DNA of 64,000 nucleotides, from the NCBI GenBank assembly GCA_018829465.1, contig JAHJTN010000012.1:124001-188000 (forward strand), given 5' to 3'. The DNA comes from Bacteroidota bacterium. GTDB taxonomy: Bacteria > Bacteroidota > Bacteroidia > Flavobacteriales > Flavobacteriaceae. The translations under genes were made by a program, and so were the position numbers. Under the pieces are notes generated by a model that saw only the letters and a list, made by a program, of their open reading frames with translations, searched no databases and was not told where the DNA came from. Positions 62,103 through 64,000 of the stretch are shown here, piece after piece (the stretch's first letter is position 1; each line of letters opens with the position of its first letter).

Positions 62103-63326
62103 TTATTTATTTATTATTTCCTTCCTAAAATCTTCGGCTAAGCGAATCATATATTCCGGAGCGAGCTCCATCAATGCTTTGTGTTGAATGTCTTTACGGT
62201 TGGGTGCATATTTTCGTTGCGGAATGTTTTCGAAGACATTTTTTTGGGTTTCAGAAAGTTTATTCAAACTTAAAACCGTGCCGTCTCCCCAAACATCGGG
62301 ATTCATTTTTTTTAATTGCGCTTCGGGCGAAACCATTGTGTTTGCAACCACCATTGCAGCGGCTTTATCACTTGAATTTTTGGTAATGCCAATATAATGC
62401 GAATTTTGAATGCTGCCAAAATCCGGCACATAGGCTCTTGCGGTTTCCGGAAACAAGCCTTCGTTTATTTTGTTATCAACTTCGGCATCGTTATTACTCA
62501 TTGTAAACCACAATTCACCACCGGCAAACAGCTGATGCATTTGGGCCACATTTTCAGGAAAAACCTTGCCGTTGTTCCACAAATAAGGTTTTATTTTTTT
62601 TATATAGTTCCAAAGTTCGGTGCTGTATTGGTTGTATTTTTCTTCATTAAAGGCACCCGAAAGTGCATCGTTTCCGCCTGCGATATCAATTAAAAGTGCT
62701 TTTAAAAAAGTAAGCCCTGTAAAATGGTTGTCAAAGGTAAACGTGCCGGGATGTTTTTTTACAAAATCTTCCAATTCGGCTCGTGTTAATGGCGGATTTT
62801 CAATTTTATTTTGATCATAAATTAAGGTCATTTGCACATTGCCCCAAGGCAGTTCAAAACCTTCAATGGGTTGCTGAAAATCGATACCGATAAAAGGATT
62901 TTCAAAATCAATGTATGTCGAATTCGGAATCTTATCTGTCCACGGGCCAAAAAGCCCATCTATTTGTTTTATTTGGTAAAATGTTTCGCCATTGATCCAA
63001 ACCAAATCGATGTCGCTTTGGGTTTTATTTGCCATTTTTTCAGTCATTAAAACTTGAACAATGGCAGCACCTTGACCGCTTGTTATTTCTAAATTGATGT
63101 TGTGTTCCTTTTTAACCTTTGGCACGATAAATTCCTGCATATAGGCATTGATTTTAGCATCGCCTGTCCACATCATCATCGTGACGGTTTTGCCGTTGGC
63201 TTGTTGCGCTATTTCCTCCCAGGACAGCTTCTCAAAATCTTTACCGGAAATTGTCGGATGCTCATTCTTACAAGCGAAGAGGAGTAATCCGAAAGTTAGG
63301 GTTAGAAAAACGGATTTTATTTTCAT
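62103..63326 (-). CDS. ABC importer substrate-binding lipoprotein (YnjB-like)
   Basis: 407 residues with lipobox LLFAC (Cys19). The opening WEEIAQQANGKTVTMMMWTG resembles E. coli YnjB, followed by DLVWINGETFYQIK and GFELPWGNVQMT, also as in that family. The substrate of YnjB is not established. The family belongs to the periplasmic-binding type used for sulfate/thiamine/iron-like importers. The TonB receptor directly upstream may bring the substrate across the outer membrane. Confidence 0.85.
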   Translation of the reverse strand: MKIKSVFLTLTFGLLLFACKNEHPTISGKDFEKLSWEEIAQQANGKTVTMMMWTGDAKINAYMQEFIVPKVKKEHNINLEITSGQGAAIVQVLMTEKMANKTQSDIDLVWINGETFYQIKQIDGLFGPWTDKIPNSTYIDFENPFIGIDFQQPIEGFELPWGNVQMTLIYDQNKIENPPLTRAELEDFVKKHPGTFTFDNHFTGLTFLKALLIDIAGGNDALSGAFNEEKYNQYSTELWNYIKKIKPYLWNNGKVFPENVAQMHQLFAGGELWFTMSNNDAEVDNKINEGLFPETARAYVPDFGSIQNSHYIGITKNSSDKAAAMVVANTMVSPEAQLKKMNPDVWGDGTVLSLNKLSETQKNVFENIPQRKYAPNRKDIQHKALMELAPEYMIRLAEDFRKEIINK

Positions 63327-63375
63327 CTTTTAATATAATAATATGTTAAACCTAAACCCGAAAGGTATCTTTTTT

Positions 63376-63408
63376 AAACCTCACAGGTTTTTGAAACCTG
63401 TGAGGTTT
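63376..63408. repeat. 33-base palindrome 3 (REP-like)
   Basis: Arms AAACCTCACAGGTTT and AAACCTGTGAGGTTT around TTG, a sequence variant of palindrome 2. A half-site of palindrome 1 (CCCGAAAGGT) lies just before at 63357-63366. Confidence 0.8.
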
Positions 63409-63420
63409 AATTTTTAACTC

Positions 63421-64000
63421 CTAAAACAAATACCGTAAGCCAAACTGAAACTGTCTGGGGGGGCCGGCATTTTTTTGTACAATCCTTCCGGACGAACGCG
63501 GTTCGGTCTGAATCTGGTTGCTCTGCGTGGCGTTGTTACTGAACCCGCTCAGGTTTTGCGCATTGAACACATTAAAAACATTGGCGCTAAATTCCAATTT
63601 GTTGCTCAAAAAATTCAGGTTGTACAAAACCGACACATCAAAGGTATTGGACCACGGCAAACGGTCGTTGTTTCTATTTTCACCCGGATAGCGGTCGCTG
63701 TTGCCCACAAAAGCATCGCCAAAAGACGAACCGTCGCCATTCAAATCGGCCGTGCCAAACTCAGCAGCATCCGGTGTGCGGTTGATGGGCTGCCCGCTTT
63801 GGATAAGCCCCGCCAAGGTCAAGGTCAAATTGTCAACCGGATAATAATTGAAAATCGCGTTGATGATATGTGTGCGGTCGTTGATGGACGGACCCCATTC
63901 GTTGCCAAAATTATTCCCGTCGGATGCCCTGAAATTGATATCTTCTGTGTTGTTTTCCAAACTCGACAGCGTGTAGTTGATGCGGTAACCGTAATCATCC
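63421..64000 (-). CDS. TonB-dependent receptor, C-terminal fragment (partial)
   Basis: The frame runs to the right edge; 193 residues are visible. Alternating strands such as NALTLTLAG-like segments, FGNEWGPSINDRTHIINAIF and the last strand FQFGLRYLF with a C-terminal Phe are the outer-membrane beta-barrel end of TonB-dependent receptors, of the Oar/CarboxypepD-reg type. A short acidic stretch TADLNGDG looks like an EF-hand-like loop. It lies upstream of the YnjBCD-like importer on the same strand and is probably its outer-membrane partner. Confidence 0.88.
   Translation of the reverse strand, partial: DDYGYRINYTLSSLENNTEDINFRASDGNNFGNEWGPSINDRTHIINAIFNYYPVDNLTLTLAGLIQSGQPINRTPDAAEFGTADLNGDGSSFGDAFVGNSDRYPGENRNNDRLPWSNTFDVSVLYNLNFLSNKLEFSANVFNVFNAQNLSGFSNNATQSNQIQTEPRSSGRIVQKNAGPPRQFQFGLRYLF

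Noticed and set aside
1-64000. tRNA or rRNA genes
   Set aside because: I looked for T-loop-like GGTTCGA stretches and rRNA-like conserved sequence in the gaps and found none with matching stems.

Overview
The window looks like a chromosomal segment of a member of the Bacteroidota, most likely class Flavobacteriia. The reasons are several flavobacterial marker families (DUF4175, DUF4254, DUF6427, DUF6341 and an OmpH-like lipoprotein), A-rich leaders without Shine-Dalgarno sequences, many TAnnTTTG -7 boxes about 15-35 bases before start codons, many lipoproteins with a lipobox, and the C-terminus of a SusC/Oar-like TonB receptor. No rRNA, tRNA or CRISPR array was found.

Region 1 (1-42.4 kb) is mostly conserved housekeeping DNA. 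In order it holds: a possible serS fragment, bioB, a ketoacyl synthase, a DAO-family oxidoreductase, mtgA and plsC; a prolyl oligopeptidase lipoprotein and DoxX; asd-mscL-alr-tdk divergent from a hypothetical/DoxX-like/rsmI set; a heme cluster hemA-hemC-trkH-trkA-hemD-hemE with a potassium uptake system inside it and an AraC regulator divergent from hemA; cvpA, an SPFH protein, gltX and an AlkB-type hydroxylase; DUF4175-ybeY-mnmG-methyltransferase, with parS-like palindromes at both ends of mnmG; an ompH-like gene with a candidate leader ORF; a glycosyltransferase/DUF4254/DUF6427/PhnA/DUF6341/purD/PaaK-like block; xth and acs.

Region 2 (42.6-58 kb) is accessory and concerns redox, respiration and export. 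It contains an SQR-like flavoprotein with a 50-residue partner, a YbhGFSR-type ABC-2 export operon under a TetR regulator (with a cytochrome c lipoprotein and a cupin lipoprotein inserted), and a run peroxiredoxin - DUF2202 - Dps - cytochrome c/DUF3365 - cydA - cydB - GlsB. The SQR-like gene and the peroxiredoxin share a GTAAC-N4-GTTAC palindrome at the same distance from their -7 boxes, which suggests one CRP/FNR-type regulator.

Region 3 (58-64 kb) has a radical SAM protein, a REP-associated (Y1) transposase beside 33-base palindromes, a YnjBCD-like ABC importer of unknown substrate, and a partial TonB receptor.

The most unusual structure is a dispersed repeat of about 86-91 bases (up to 113 with an insert) seen at four places (7.2, 25.4, 40.1 and 48.6 kb). 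In every case the array begins exactly at the start codon of a minus-strand gene. Each unit carries another copy of the leader plus ATG, and some units form short ORFs that end in ATGA overlaps with the next start.
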